Positions 15,441 through 26,236 of a stretch of DNA of 64,000 nt are shown here, one piece after another. The stretch's first letter is position 1. Every line of letters starts with the position of its first letter. The translations under genes were made by a program, and so were the position numbers. The DNA comes from Podospora bellae-mahoneyi (Eukaryota; Ascomycota; Sordariomycetes; Sordariales; Podosporaceae): contig NC_085883.1 in NCBI RefSeq assembly GCF_035222275.1, forward strand, positions 2,480,001 through 2,544,000, in the 5' to 3' direction. The notes below the pieces were generated by a model. The model had not been told where the DNA came from, made no database searches, and saw nothing but the letters and a program-made list of their open reading frames with translations.

Positions 15441-16058
15441 ATGAAGACCAACACCCCCCTCCTCCTCACCCTCGCCCTCTCCCTCGCTTCCTTTTCAGTC
15501 GCCACCCCCGTCCCGTCTTCCCACTCCAGTATCAACCGCCGCTCCGGCGCCCCTGCTCATCCCAGGCACATCACCCCTTCCCTCTCCAAGCGCGCCCAAC
15601 GCGGCTCCTCGGAAGCCGCCGATCCCACATATCAACAACCGGCCGGGCCCCTTTCTGATGGGTCTTCCCCCCGTTCTTCACCCATGCAGGTCGACTCGGG
15701 GAGCGACCGCTCTCCCTCCCCTCAGCAGCCGCAACATGATTCCGATATGGACGCCGAGGGCGAGACGGATTCAGAAGCCGACGCCATTGGCGAGACAGAT
15801 TCTGAGGCGGATGCCATTGGTGAGACAGATTCCGAGGCAGATGCCATCGGCGAGACAGATTCAGAGGCGGACGCTATCGGCGAGACAGATTCAGAGGCGG
15901 ACGCTATCGGCGAGACTGATTCCGAGGCGGATGCTATCGGGAGCCCGGATCCGGATTATGTCGCTCCCTCTGGTGGTGCTGGAAGGGGGGATGGAGGACA
16001 GGGCAGGGGTGGTGCGCAGGGGCAGGGGGCCGGGAGAGGACGGGGGACGAATGCTTAA
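15441..16058 (+). CDS. Putative secreted protein with acidic decapeptide repeats
   Basis: Single exon, 205 residues; I do not recognise a family. Residues 1-21 form a clear signal peptide (KTN followed by LLLTLALSLASFSVA). A Lys-Arg pair in SLSKRAQRG near residue 53 is a plausible Kex2 cleavage site. Residues 107-166 are six exact copies of a ten-residue acidic unit, GETDSEADAI, and the tail is Gly/Arg/Gln-rich with an RGD tripeptide. The composition (acidic repeat then basic Gly-rich tail, no cysteines in the mature part) suggests an intrinsically disordered cell-wall or extracellular protein. Function is unknown. A TATA box at 15181 and a CT-rich leader support real expression. An alternative view, a fortuitous frame over a minisatellite, is less likely given the signal peptide. 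Confidence 0.72.
   Translation: MKTNTPLLLTLALSLASFSVATPVPSSHSSINRRSGAPAHPRHITPSLSKRAQRGSSEAADPTYQQPAGPLSDGSSPRSSPMQVDSGSDRSPSPQQPQHDSDMDAEGETDSEADAIGETDSEADAIGETDSEADAIGETDSEADAIGETDSEADAIGETDSEADAIGSPDPDYVAPSGGAGRGDGGQGRGGAQGQGAGRGRGTNA
15759..15938 (+). repeat. 30-bp coding minisatellite, six copies
   Basis: Six head-to-tail 30-base units, in frame with the secreted protein. The copies differ only at a few synonymous positions (for example GAC/GAT, ATT/ATC, GAG/GAA), so the protein unit is exactly conserved. Copy number is likely to vary between strains. Confidence 0.9.
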
Positions 16059-17686
16059 GCTTTAAGTTAATGTGGTTGATAGTTGAGGTGGGGGTTGAAG
16101 TAAAGGGTGGATTGGGGGATTGGTATGAACCGTACTAGGGCTGGTACCCAGTACTGGATAGCTGGATAGGCTGAATAACACGCTCCTTTACCCTCTCGAC
16201 ATTGTTTGTTTACAGTTTGTGTGAACCTGATCATGTCTATGCATGGCACGCAACTATGCCTTGACATCAGCTACCTTACCTGCCCACGAACCCTAACCCC
16301 CCATTAAACACCCCCCTCTGAACCCCCTTTGGTTCAACCTCACCCACACCCATCAAGACCCTCAGTTTCGGTCTCCTGAATCGGAAACACACAATGGCCG
16401 AGATAAATTCTGGTCCCAAGCCCAGTTTCTGCAGCATGATCGGGCGATTACTAACGTTTTGCCAATACTTCAAGCCTCACCCGTCATTTTGCAGGCGTGG
16501 ATGCGGCGGTGGGATCCTGCTAGTGTATGTTGTACAGTAAGGCGGGATGGACGGCGAGGCTAAAAAGGTTCGGAGGGGTGAGGTAGATACGACAACGTGC
16601 CACTGCTCAGTCAGTGAATGAGTGTGCCTCGCTCTTACCTATTCCTCCCCCTCGACCACCCCCCCAAATGAGTAAAATCGGGGGCAGCGTTGGCTTCAGG
16701 CCCTTTTATGCTGAACACCGCCTTCAAGTCACCAACATCACCAAGACCGCATGGAAATAGTTTGATCAATACCAAAATTCCCATTGTCCCATTGTCCCAT
16801 TTCACATACCACATCACATCACATCTTCATCTCTATATGGCTTATCATCCCCAGCAGCACATCTCACCCCATCTACCTCACTTGCGCGAAGCAAATCTTG
16901 GTACCAAAAATTAAACCTCTTATCTTTCCATTCATCATCTCCTCTTTTGAAAAAACATCAGCTACATATCTTCACCCTCTTCCTCCCAAACTTCCATCAA
17001 CTATCCAACCGCCCCCTTTGGAACCCCCCTTGAAACTCCCAAACTCCCTCCCCTACCTGCCCATTTTCTTCTTCTCTTCCTCCCAGTAATAACAGTTCGC
17101 TCTTGTGCTCGCTTGCAAGCATGTCATTGTTGGGGAAGGGGGGGGGGGAAACTCATCACAATTGGTTCATGATGTGCGCCCTGTCGTATTGAATGTTGTT
17201 GTTGTGATTAACTTAATTCGATCGCATTGAGGAGTCATTTCCGTTATAAAAAATTGAAAAGAAAAAAAAAGATGTAGAGAGTCGTGATCGCATTGCGTTG
17301 TGTTCGTTTCCGCATCCGCAGGGCCTTTCTCTAAAAGACAGTAAAGAAGTTTTGTGAAGAAAGTTTCGTTCGTGAGTGAGAGTAACGTCGTTTTGCCCGT
17401 GCCGTCGTGAAAAAATAGTTGGAAGCGTAAGGGTGTTGTTGACATGAGATAACAGAAAGCCAGTACAAAAAAAGCAATAAACGCCGTCGCTTAGCTTGAG
17501 AAGAAACCCCAAAGAAAATCATCAGATGAAAAATCAGGAGAAACAACACCAAAAGCAAAAAACCACATGTAAGATCCGGATCAACCACCGCAGATGTTGG
17601 TATCGTGATGGCGTGATGGGACGCTTTTGTCCATGCTGAGACGATGCTGGAACGTTTTTGTGCGTGTTCAAAAGGCAGAGCGTCAC
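16059..17686. other. Intergenic; CT-rich tract and 3' flank of the Zn2Cys6 gene
   Basis: About 1.6 kb. There is a strongly pyrimidine-rich plus-strand tract at 16900-17090 and a run of G at 17138-17148, but the ATG at 17121 opens only a 23-codon frame. The part from about 17150 is AT-rich and probably 3' untranslated sequence of the minus-strand gene. Confidence 0.5.
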
Positions 17687-20269
17687 TTAGTTGGCACGGA
17701 TGACGAGCTTTGAGAGGAGCTTGTTTGATAATGAATCAAAGTCATAACGGTCAAACTTGGAGTCCGCACGCGTCCGGAGGTAAGACTCTGTGGAATCAAG
17801 TTAGTCTTCTGTGTAACGGATATAAATGATAGGGGTATTCTCACCATGCTTGATGACGTGCTGTCTGACTTCGGTCATGGCGTCACAGACCGCAGGGTTG
17901 TTGTTCAAGAGCTGACCGTGTCTCCGGGTGTCCCACTCAGTGAATGATGGAAGCTTCTGGGAGATGGCGTGGAAAAGACCAACAATGACACCCACTGGGA
18001 CAGTCTCCATGTCGGTACAGAACTTCTCAACGGCAACTGGATCCGGCACGCGGTAGTGGCAGTCGAACTGGATCTCCTCCCAGACGGCAAGAAGGATGGA
18101 AGCGAGCATGAAGATGGTTGGCCAGTTCTTCAAGCGCTCACCACTGTACACGCTAGAATAAAGCGCAGAGAGTTCCTCCAGAACATCTTTCTGAAGCTCA
18201 CGCCACAAATCGGCCATGGCGCACTTGATCTGGAAGTTGATCATGACAGGGGCCACAACCTTTCCATAGTACTTTGAGTCCTCGTCATCAATCTGGCCCT
18301 CCATAGCAGCCTCGGTTTGTGGTTGCTCGATCATGGTGATGTGAAGGGTGAGGTTGTAAGCCACAACAAGCTTGAGAGCCTTGCGAATGACCGGCGACCT
18401 TTCCTTGGCGTAGTAGCGGTATGCGGTCTTGAAGATGTCGGTGATGAAAGGAGTGCCCTCAAAGTGGTCGTCAATGAATCTTTCGAAGCCCTCGTCAATG
18501 TGCTTGTCAAGGTATTCAGAGAGAGCCTCGGACGAGATACCCTCCTGGCCAACATCAAGGTGCTCCGTGCGGATGTCAAACTCAATAGGTTCTTGATCGG
18601 TCAAAGTCGACTCAACCCAGTCAACCTGGAAGCAGCTGTCATCAGCCACATACACCTCGCGGACCATAACCGGAAGAGCAAAGCCATAGCCGTGGGTGAT
18701 CCACATGAGGGTCTCCTTTTGAGCGAAACCCTTGACGTTGAAAACCGACATTCCACGGCCAAGATGACGCTCGTAATCAGCCTTCCAGTCCTTCATGAAA
18801 TAGCCGATATCCTTGATGTCAATACGAGTGCAAGGAACTTGCCAGAGACGCGCGTGAGATGGCTGGCAACCAGCACAAGGTTCGCCCTTGTCACAGGTCT
18901 TCTTGAGGAACTTGCAGCGAAGGCAAGCGCGAAGCTTCCTAATTTCACTGGCCTGCTTGCGTTGCTCAGGAAGCAAAGGCCCACGACGCCTGCCAACCTT
19001 CTTCTCGCCCGTCCCATCCTTCTTGCCGGTTGACGTCCTCCGAATTACCGACTTGGTGGCCTTGGCAATGGGGCTCTTTCTCGTCCCAGAGTTTCTTCTG
19101 GCGGGAGGTGAGACGGACCCAGCCCCGCTACCGCTGGCAACTGGTCTGCTGGTGGCGGCGACGGTCTTGATAGACATGGGGGCAACAGCAGCGGCTGGAC
19201 TGATCAGTTCGGTTGATGTGGACTGATGAGGGTGATGTTGCTGGTGGCTGTGCTGGTGGTTGTGCTGATGATGATGGTGGTGGTCACCAGGGGGACAGTT
19301 TCGGTGGTTCGATGATGGGTCTACATAGCTGTCGGAACCAGGCGAGTAAGGGGAATATGGTGGGAAGGAGACCTCTTCGTAGCTGCCAAACTCGAGAGAG
19401 TTCCTGTCTGATGTAGATGACCCCGACTCGCTGCGCAAGTGCAGGGTTTGACTTGGGTTGAAAATTGCAGCGTTTTGGGTGTAGTTCGGAAACATCGGGT
19501 CAACTGTTGTCCACCCGTTGTCGCTGCTGCCACCAAGCGACAAAACCTCCAAGTATGTCCCCGTGGGCGAATGGCTTCCCAGACTGCTTGTCACACCCCG
19601 TGGAAGACCGTCGGGGTGGAAACCAATGGGCTCAAAATCCTGCCAGTTTGCCATGCCAGAGGTCCCCCACTGCAATGCCTGGGAGCCGTCGTCGACTGGT
19701 GAAATGGCAAACGCGGGCTCCAACTGTAACCCTTGATTCTCCAAGCCCTGAGTGGTCGCTGGAAGATACTCGATGGCGCCCTGCTGAAAGCCGGTCATGA
19801 AAGGGTTGAAGTGCATCAAGGCCGAGTCCTGGATAAACTGAGAAAGATCAGTAGTCGCTTGCTGGGTGGGAAGAGGCCAGTCCGAGATGAGACCTGTTGG
19901 GTTCTGGTGGGCAGCTGTGTGGTATGGGGAGTGCTGCTGTTGAAGAGGGCTCGACATGGCGCTTTGGTGAGTCGGTGAATGGGCACTGTGGTCATCGGGC
20001 GATGAAGCTGCTCCACTGGCAGAGTTGGGAGAGTGAACCGACACAGGCGCGCTCATGGTGCCGGTGAGGTCAAGTGGAAGCCAGCTCGTAACTGGGCTCA
20101 GGCTTTGACGACTTGACTGGGACATGGTTGTCAAGGCGGTGGAGGTGATGTTCTGGAGAGGAGCGGAGGAGGAGACGGCAGTGGTATAGGAGTAGCGGTC
20201 GCGATGATCATATCTGAGCTGCTCCAGCAAAGGGTCCCCCCCAACAGTGTCGTTGAACTCGAAGTTCAT
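17687..20269 (-). CDS. Zn(II)2Cys6 transcription factor of unknown target
   Basis: Exon 1 (20269-17845) and a last exon (17787-17687) joined across a 57-nt intron with a CTAAC branch site give 841 residues. Reading through the intron would end the protein 20 residues shorter than the spliced form and with a different tail. The zinc cluster is in mid-protein: Cys449, 452, 459, 465, 468 and 480, preceded by a basic stretch (KKVGRRRGPLLPEQRKQ). The first 350 residues are Ser/Pro/Gln-rich with a His-rich run at 329-347 and could be an activation region. The C-terminal half (from about 560) is helical and resembles a regulatory middle region. Most family members bind CGG triplets near the N terminus, so the internal cluster is less usual. 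I cannot name an orthologue. Confidence 0.88.
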
Positions 20270-23200
20270 GGTGGCTAATCAGAAGCGGAACCCGGAACCA
20301 GAATTGTTAGAGAGAGGTTGGCAAAGAGGGGATTGTTGTTCGGATGGAATTGTAGCGTGAGTGCCAGGGGCGGGCGTGGACAGACCGCCACCGCTCTTTC
20401 TTTTGGGGCGTATCGATATTTGTCGGTCAGGAAAGGTTCATGTCATAACAAGCATCAAGCGCGGCTTGTCGTTCCTCTGCTGTACTCGTGGTCTCTCGAA
20501 GACTCCCAGTCGTAACGTCGTGACAAAGATGAGAGGTGAGGCTGGTAGAGGACGAGAAGCTTGTCAAGGCCGAGTATGAGTGCTGCACGGCCTTGTCGTC
20601 CTTTGGGTCCAGTCCTGTCCTGTCCTTGGGAGCCAGAGGGTGTTTGTCGGTGGTTGTCTTTGGGGAGTTGCAGGAAGAGGAGGGACCACCACCAAGACAA
20701 GACCAGTGGCTCGTTCTCCCTCTTCTCACTTCTCTTCCCACACAACCCGCTCCACAGCAGTCCGTTGAAGAGGCGGTGAGCATGCATCGACCCCCGGTCC
20801 CGTCGGCGATGCTAATTGGGTGGGTCGTGCACGGATAAGGTGGGTACAAGTTCAAGTGCCGGCCAATCATTGAGGCGCTAAACCTGGTTGACAGTGGGCT
20901 GCTGCCAGCACCACTCCGTCCTGTCAACCCCTTCCCGCACTGTACAGGGACCTCCTCGCCTTGCCGAGAGCCTGGATCCCCAACCCCTCACCCAGCTGCC
21001 AGCTCCAGACATCTCAGAGTTTGTCCAAGATGGTGCGAGGTCTACAGAACCCTGAAGGGATCGAAGGGACGGGGAACGGGACGGGATAGCTAAGCGTATG
21101 GACCATGCTGACCACCCTATGCCTAGGAGATGACGCTCACGATATCGAGAGGAAAGCAAGACATACATATCCCGTACGCCAGCACAGCCATTGATATTGA
21201 TGATCAGTTTGCTCTCGCAGATCCCAAGAGGCTGGCTGCCCAGGTGCCCAGCCGAACCAGTCGATATCCAGGTCGGAATTTTCTTTTGGTGCTTGCACTA
21301 TCGACAAGACCAGCTTTCCAGCATCAGGTGTCGCCCATATGGTCTTGTGGGCCCGGCGGCTTGGCCCGTTGAGCCATCTGCCATGGACGTCGAACAACCT
21401 GTCACTGACAGACAGCCTTCGGACGCTCATCAGCAAGGCAGGGCTCCAGCACAGCATCACGACCCTATGCACTGCAACAAGCAGTGGTGGCAAGTAACGA
21501 TGCAAACGTGCTATCTCGGCTTCTACCGAATCAATTCTCTCCTTGATGGCCCGGACTGGCGGCTGCTCTCTTTCTCCCCGGCGCTGTGCTGCCATATGAG
21601 AGCATTCCAGATGGCTTTCATGCTGCCATCCGCCTCGTCATACCCTTCGCCCGGCTTTGGCTGAATTCTCTTGCTCGTCTTCCCAGCATGGTTGTTTCAT
21701 GTCATCGGTGAGACCCCGCGCCCGCCGCCGGCCCATTGAGACATTCTCAGGCTTCCATGTCAGTTCACTGGACTGGCATAAAACTGCTGGATTTCCAGGC
21801 GAAGCGAGTCCGATGAGCCCCTGGACGCAAGGGAAGAGGGGAGTGCAGCAGGCAGTGGGCGATTACTTATCGTTGGCATGCGCCTCGTCATGTCCAAGGT
21901 GGTGCGTGGCTCCTAATAGTTTTGTACAACATCTCGCAGCATGAGGACACCACGAGGCACAACCACAAGTCCGCGGCCATGCCAATTGCCAGCTGCCAGA
22001 GATATCCCACAGGAAGTACAGACACAGTGAGAAGTCGGTCCCGTGTCGTATGCAGCACTGCGGCGCGATTCGGGCCCAATGGTAGCATTCGGCTCTGATG
22101 GCGAGTGTTGAATTGATGATGGATGGTGGACGGTCATGAGGGTTGCTGGTCAGGGCACAGCGAAGTCCTTGCAGGGGCCAATCGTTGATCCACGCCGTTT
22201 CCCCGCGCTTATCTGATCTGCCCAGTGCGGGCGCGGGGCCCCCAGCTCTTCTCTCAAACACCTTGGACCCTGAATTGACTTCAAGGCCGTTGGGGGCTTT
22301 GATATCAAAAGTTCAAAAGGGATTGGATCGTGATACCCCAAACAATCCTGTGCCAACATGGACTTTGGGAATATTCAACAAACATTCCAAACAGGGGATA
22401 ACAGTTCCTTCTCGCCAGAACCCTCGTCAACCCCTTTGCTATCCCGGTCAGCGACATGGGCCCCTCTCGTCAAACATCCTCACCTCGACGCCGGGGATCA
22501 GCATCCGGCCCAGGGTTATCGGAAGAGGCGTTGAACGAGGCCGGCTCGCGACCTCATCACTCCATACAAAGGCAGCAGAAACGACAAGTTCAAGCCACGT
22601 TTCTGACGATCGCCCATGCTTTGTCTTAAAAAGAAAATAAAACCCACACTCGGTCGAGAACCTCCTCCTCTTTCTGAACTCCACACCAACCCCCACGAAC
22701 CGAACAACTCCGGAAGGGGGTTCTGGTTCGGAATTCTTTCCACTGATATCCAGTGACCTGCTCCGTGCTCTCCTGTAGAGTTACGCTGAAGTCAACTCCG
22801 ACACAGGAGACAATGGACATCCTTTGACCGCTGAGGCTTGGGATCAGTGCTCATGAGATTCATGTGCCATATCCGCCACAACTCCTGTCCAACACATACA
22901 TATGCGTCTAGAAAGGGGAAACCGCACCCTGGCCACATGGCCCGCCGGTTCTGGACAAGCGATAGGAAGAGGATCAGCCACACTCCCACACGACTCCGAC
23001 CACGAGACGCCGAGCAAGCGCTTGTTCTGTCCCACAGGCACCCAAGATCTTTTCGAGGGGCGAAGTCGATGCTAATGGTGCATCTTGATCCAAATCAGGA
23101 AATCCCCCTATTGTTTCTTGTGCTTCCAAAAGGAAGGGTTGCAGCAAAGGTGTGGGTGTTTGACGGCCGGCAACTGTCTACCGGAGGGACACCCGGGTCA

Positions 23201-24490
23201 CCCCTGACCGATCTATCCGGATCTGTGCCATCGGCCGGACGCGATGCTTGTTTTGCTAACCCTGCCGGGATGTCTTCCAAGGACGGTTGAAGTCAAGAAC
23301 ACGACATGACTCCACTGAAGGCCAAGACGTTGTCGTTTTCGTCCTAGCTTGTTCGTACTCGATGAAGACTTTTTCTTTGTGTCTGAAGTCGTCCGGGCAC
23401 CGGGGTTTTCCTCGCCACTTTCGTGGTGTTGTTCGCATGCTTTGCTGGCGGGAATTCGTGTCGTTCGTCGGTTGATGGTACGGGTGATGGGAAGAAGACT
23501 GACTGACTGACTGAAAACGCCGACAGTTGGTCTATGGTGGCGGAACTACCCACTAGTTGGCTTTCGTAGCCGGACAAACTCTGGAGAGGTTGGCGATCAC
23601 ACAAGATAGCTCCGATGTGTTCAGCTCAGTTGATGATCTGCTGCTGGTTAATTCCGGGTCTCCCTAGCAACAACCCCGATGGCTTCAGTTAAGTAGACGG
23701 TGGTAGAGATTGTTTTCGGTCTCCACCAAAAGATTAGGTGCTGTAAAAGATTAACTTGATGTGATATTTGGACGGTTTGTACTGTAACGAACATCGGATA
23801 TTTACCTTATAAGAGATGGGCGGAATACCAGGCCATGTTGAATAAAATGTAAAGATCGAAGATGGAGAGAGAAGCTACCCGGAGCTTGCGGCCGGCGTTT
23901 GGCGGAGTTGACTGCTAAGCACCGGAGCTCCCCTCCGCTCCGGCTGGCCTTGGGCCGGGACTACCAGCTTGTTCGGCTCGGTGGTCTTGGCACACCTTGA
24001 CCGGTGGGACAGCCCCAAGATCCAAGAGAGAAAATAAGGTCCAAACAGCATTGGATACGTTTCAGTCAGTTGGCTCAAACATAACTCAAACAATCAGAAG
24101 ATCTACCAGACGAAGGCGAAGACGTTTATTCTCAGCCGTTCACAGATACCAAGCTCTCCAAGTGATCAAGTGACAAGAATGACCCGCTTTTCTCCATCCC
24201 CAACTTTGACGTTCTTGGCATCTGGCAGCCACAAGGCAAAACCTCACACACATTGAACCTACATACCCAGTCGACCGTTGTGCGAGAACGCCGCAAACGA
24301 TCAGTGGCTTTTCATTATGCGGCCGGTGATGAATTCAAAAGCGGTGTAGTTTTTTTTGGTGAACAATATTACCGGCACAGACGATTGTTCATCACCTCGC
24401 TCACCCCGCTATTCGACTTGAGCACACCCCTGAAAACCACGCTTTCACAACAAAGACTCTCACTCACAACAACCGGGCTCTCACTCACAA
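20270..24490. other. 4.2-kb gene-free region between divergent TF and RAM1 genes
   Basis: No frame here looks like a conserved protein, and no tRNA or repeat is evident. It must contain the promoter of the Zn2Cys6 gene, probably with a long leader, and that of the farnesyltransferase gene. Sequence composition is ordinary and not AT-rich, so it does not look like a mutated transposon relic. Confidence 0.45.
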
Positions 24491-26236
24491 ATGAGCCCCC
24501 CATCGCAACAAAAAAGAGTATTATTCAACTGGAAGAACAAGGAAAAGAAGACTACCTCGACCACAATGTCAACCTCACAATCATCACCACCGGGCCCTTC
24601 CCATCAACCACCACCCCAAGTCACCACCTCATCACAACCCGACGACCTCGAAGTCGTAACCGACGACAACAACAGCGACTACTCCTCCATCGACTCGGAA
24701 ATCCCCTTTTCCACCCCCAATCTCCCCCCTTCCGTGACCACAATGATGATAGACAGCCTCTTCACAACCCCACCCCCCCTCCACGACCCCCTCATCACCC
24801 CAACCTCCACCCTCCAAGACGAGACCCTATCCGACATCCTCCCCTTCCTCTCCTCCTCCCCCCTCCCCCCCGATCTCTTCACCTACAACGCCTACAACGT
24901 CCCCTCCCTCCGCCGGGAGGCTCACATTGCCTTTCTTCATGCCTCGCTCGGTAGGTTGCCAGGGAAGTTTGTCGCCGCGGACGCGAGCAGGCCCTGGTTT
25001 TTGTACTGGTGTCTTAGCGGGTTGGCCATGTTGGGGGAGGACGTGAGCCGGTATAGGGATAGTGTAAAAGAGACGGCGAGGTCGATGCAGAATGGGAGTG
25101 GGGGGTTTGGTGGTGGGGGTGGGCAGCTGAGTCATCTTGCTACGTCTTATGCGGTGGTGCTGGCGTTGGCGATTGTTGGGGTGAGTTTTACTGAATAAAA
25201 AATTAAAGAGTGTTTGTTTGCTGATGATGAAAAAACTTTTTTTTAAAAAAAATAGGGAGAGGAAGGCTTTGAGGTTATTGATAGGAGGCAGATGTGGAGG
25301 TGGCTGGGGGGGTTGAAGCAGAGGGATGGTGGGTTTGAGGTCTGTAGGGGGGGGGAGGAGGACATTAGGTACGTTGTTGCTATGCTGGGAATGGATTAGG
25401 GGTAAAGGGCTGATGATGGATACAGAGGGGCGTACTGTGCAGCTGTTATCATCACGCTGCTCGATCTGCCACTCGATCTAACTCCCGAATCGCCCGCATA
25501 TAAACCCGACGACCCGAGTTTTAACCTCCTGTCTGGAGTAGCTGACTACGTTCGACGATGTGAGTGTTCTTTTGTTCTAGCCTCCCCCACTCTCCCACAC
25601 GAATTTACCAACATCATTTTGCTAGGCCAAACCTACGAAGGCGGGATATCCTCCTCCCCCTCCGCCGAAGCCCACGGCGCCTACGCCTTTTGCGCATTGG
25701 GGTGCCTCTCCCTCCTCGGCCCCCCGAGTATCACCATGCCCCAAACCCTCAACCTCCCCTCCCTTCTGTCATGGCTCTCTAGCCGGCAGTACGCCCCCGA
25801 AGGAGGTTTCTCGGGGCGGACCAACAAGCTCGTTGACGGGTGTTATTCCCACTGGGTTGGGGCGTGCTTCCCCTTGATCGAGGCCGCTCTGGCCAATTCC
25901 CCAACTCCGGTGAATGACAGTTTGTTCAGTCGGGAGGGATTGATACGTTATATTCTGAACTGTTGTCAGGATGAGACTAAGAGGGGGGGGCTGAGGGATA
26001 AGCCGGGCAAGATGAGTGACGCGTATCATAGCTGTTATGTGCTGAGTGGTTTGAGCGCGGGGATGCATCAGTGGGTGTTGGAAGACGAGGAGTGGATAGT
26101 GCTGCCTTATTTGGAAGGGGAGCAGGTTTTTGAGAATGCGGATCGGGTGAGGCCGGTGCATCCTGTTTATGTGATCCCGCAAGGGGCGGTGAGGGCGATG
26201 AGGGGGTATTTTAGGGAGAAGGGGGGGTTTAACTGA
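24491..26236 (+). CDS. RAM1: Protein farnesyltransferase beta subunit
   Basis: Exons 24491-25180, 25256-25368, 25426-25559 and 25626-26236 (introns 75, 57 and 66 nt) give 515 residues. Key parts are TLQDETL, REAHIAFL, WCLSGLAMLGED, GGQLSHLATSYAVVLALAIVG, MWRWLGGLKQRDGGFEV and the prenyltransferase repeats through EGGFSGRTNKLVDGCYSHW. Asp and Cys of LVDGCYS (about residue 380) and His of DAYHSCY (about 445) are the zinc ligands. With the shared alpha subunit this enzyme attaches farnesyl to the CaaX cysteine of Ras and of lipopeptide pheromones in the cytosol. The N terminus is Pro/Ser/Thr-rich and longer than in yeast; a second in-frame ATG at 24566 is an alternative start. The second half of the gene is strongly G-rich at third positions. 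Confidence 0.95.

Noticed and set aside
16784-17089. 101-codon plus-strand frame rich in Pro, Leu and Ser
   Set aside because: It is explained by a pyrimidine-rich tract, which yields Pro/Leu/Ser in any frame; no start context or homology.
20270-24490. Transposon relic in the long intergenic region
   Set aside because: No terminal repeats, no transposase or reverse-transcriptase frame and no AT-rich mutation pattern are visible.
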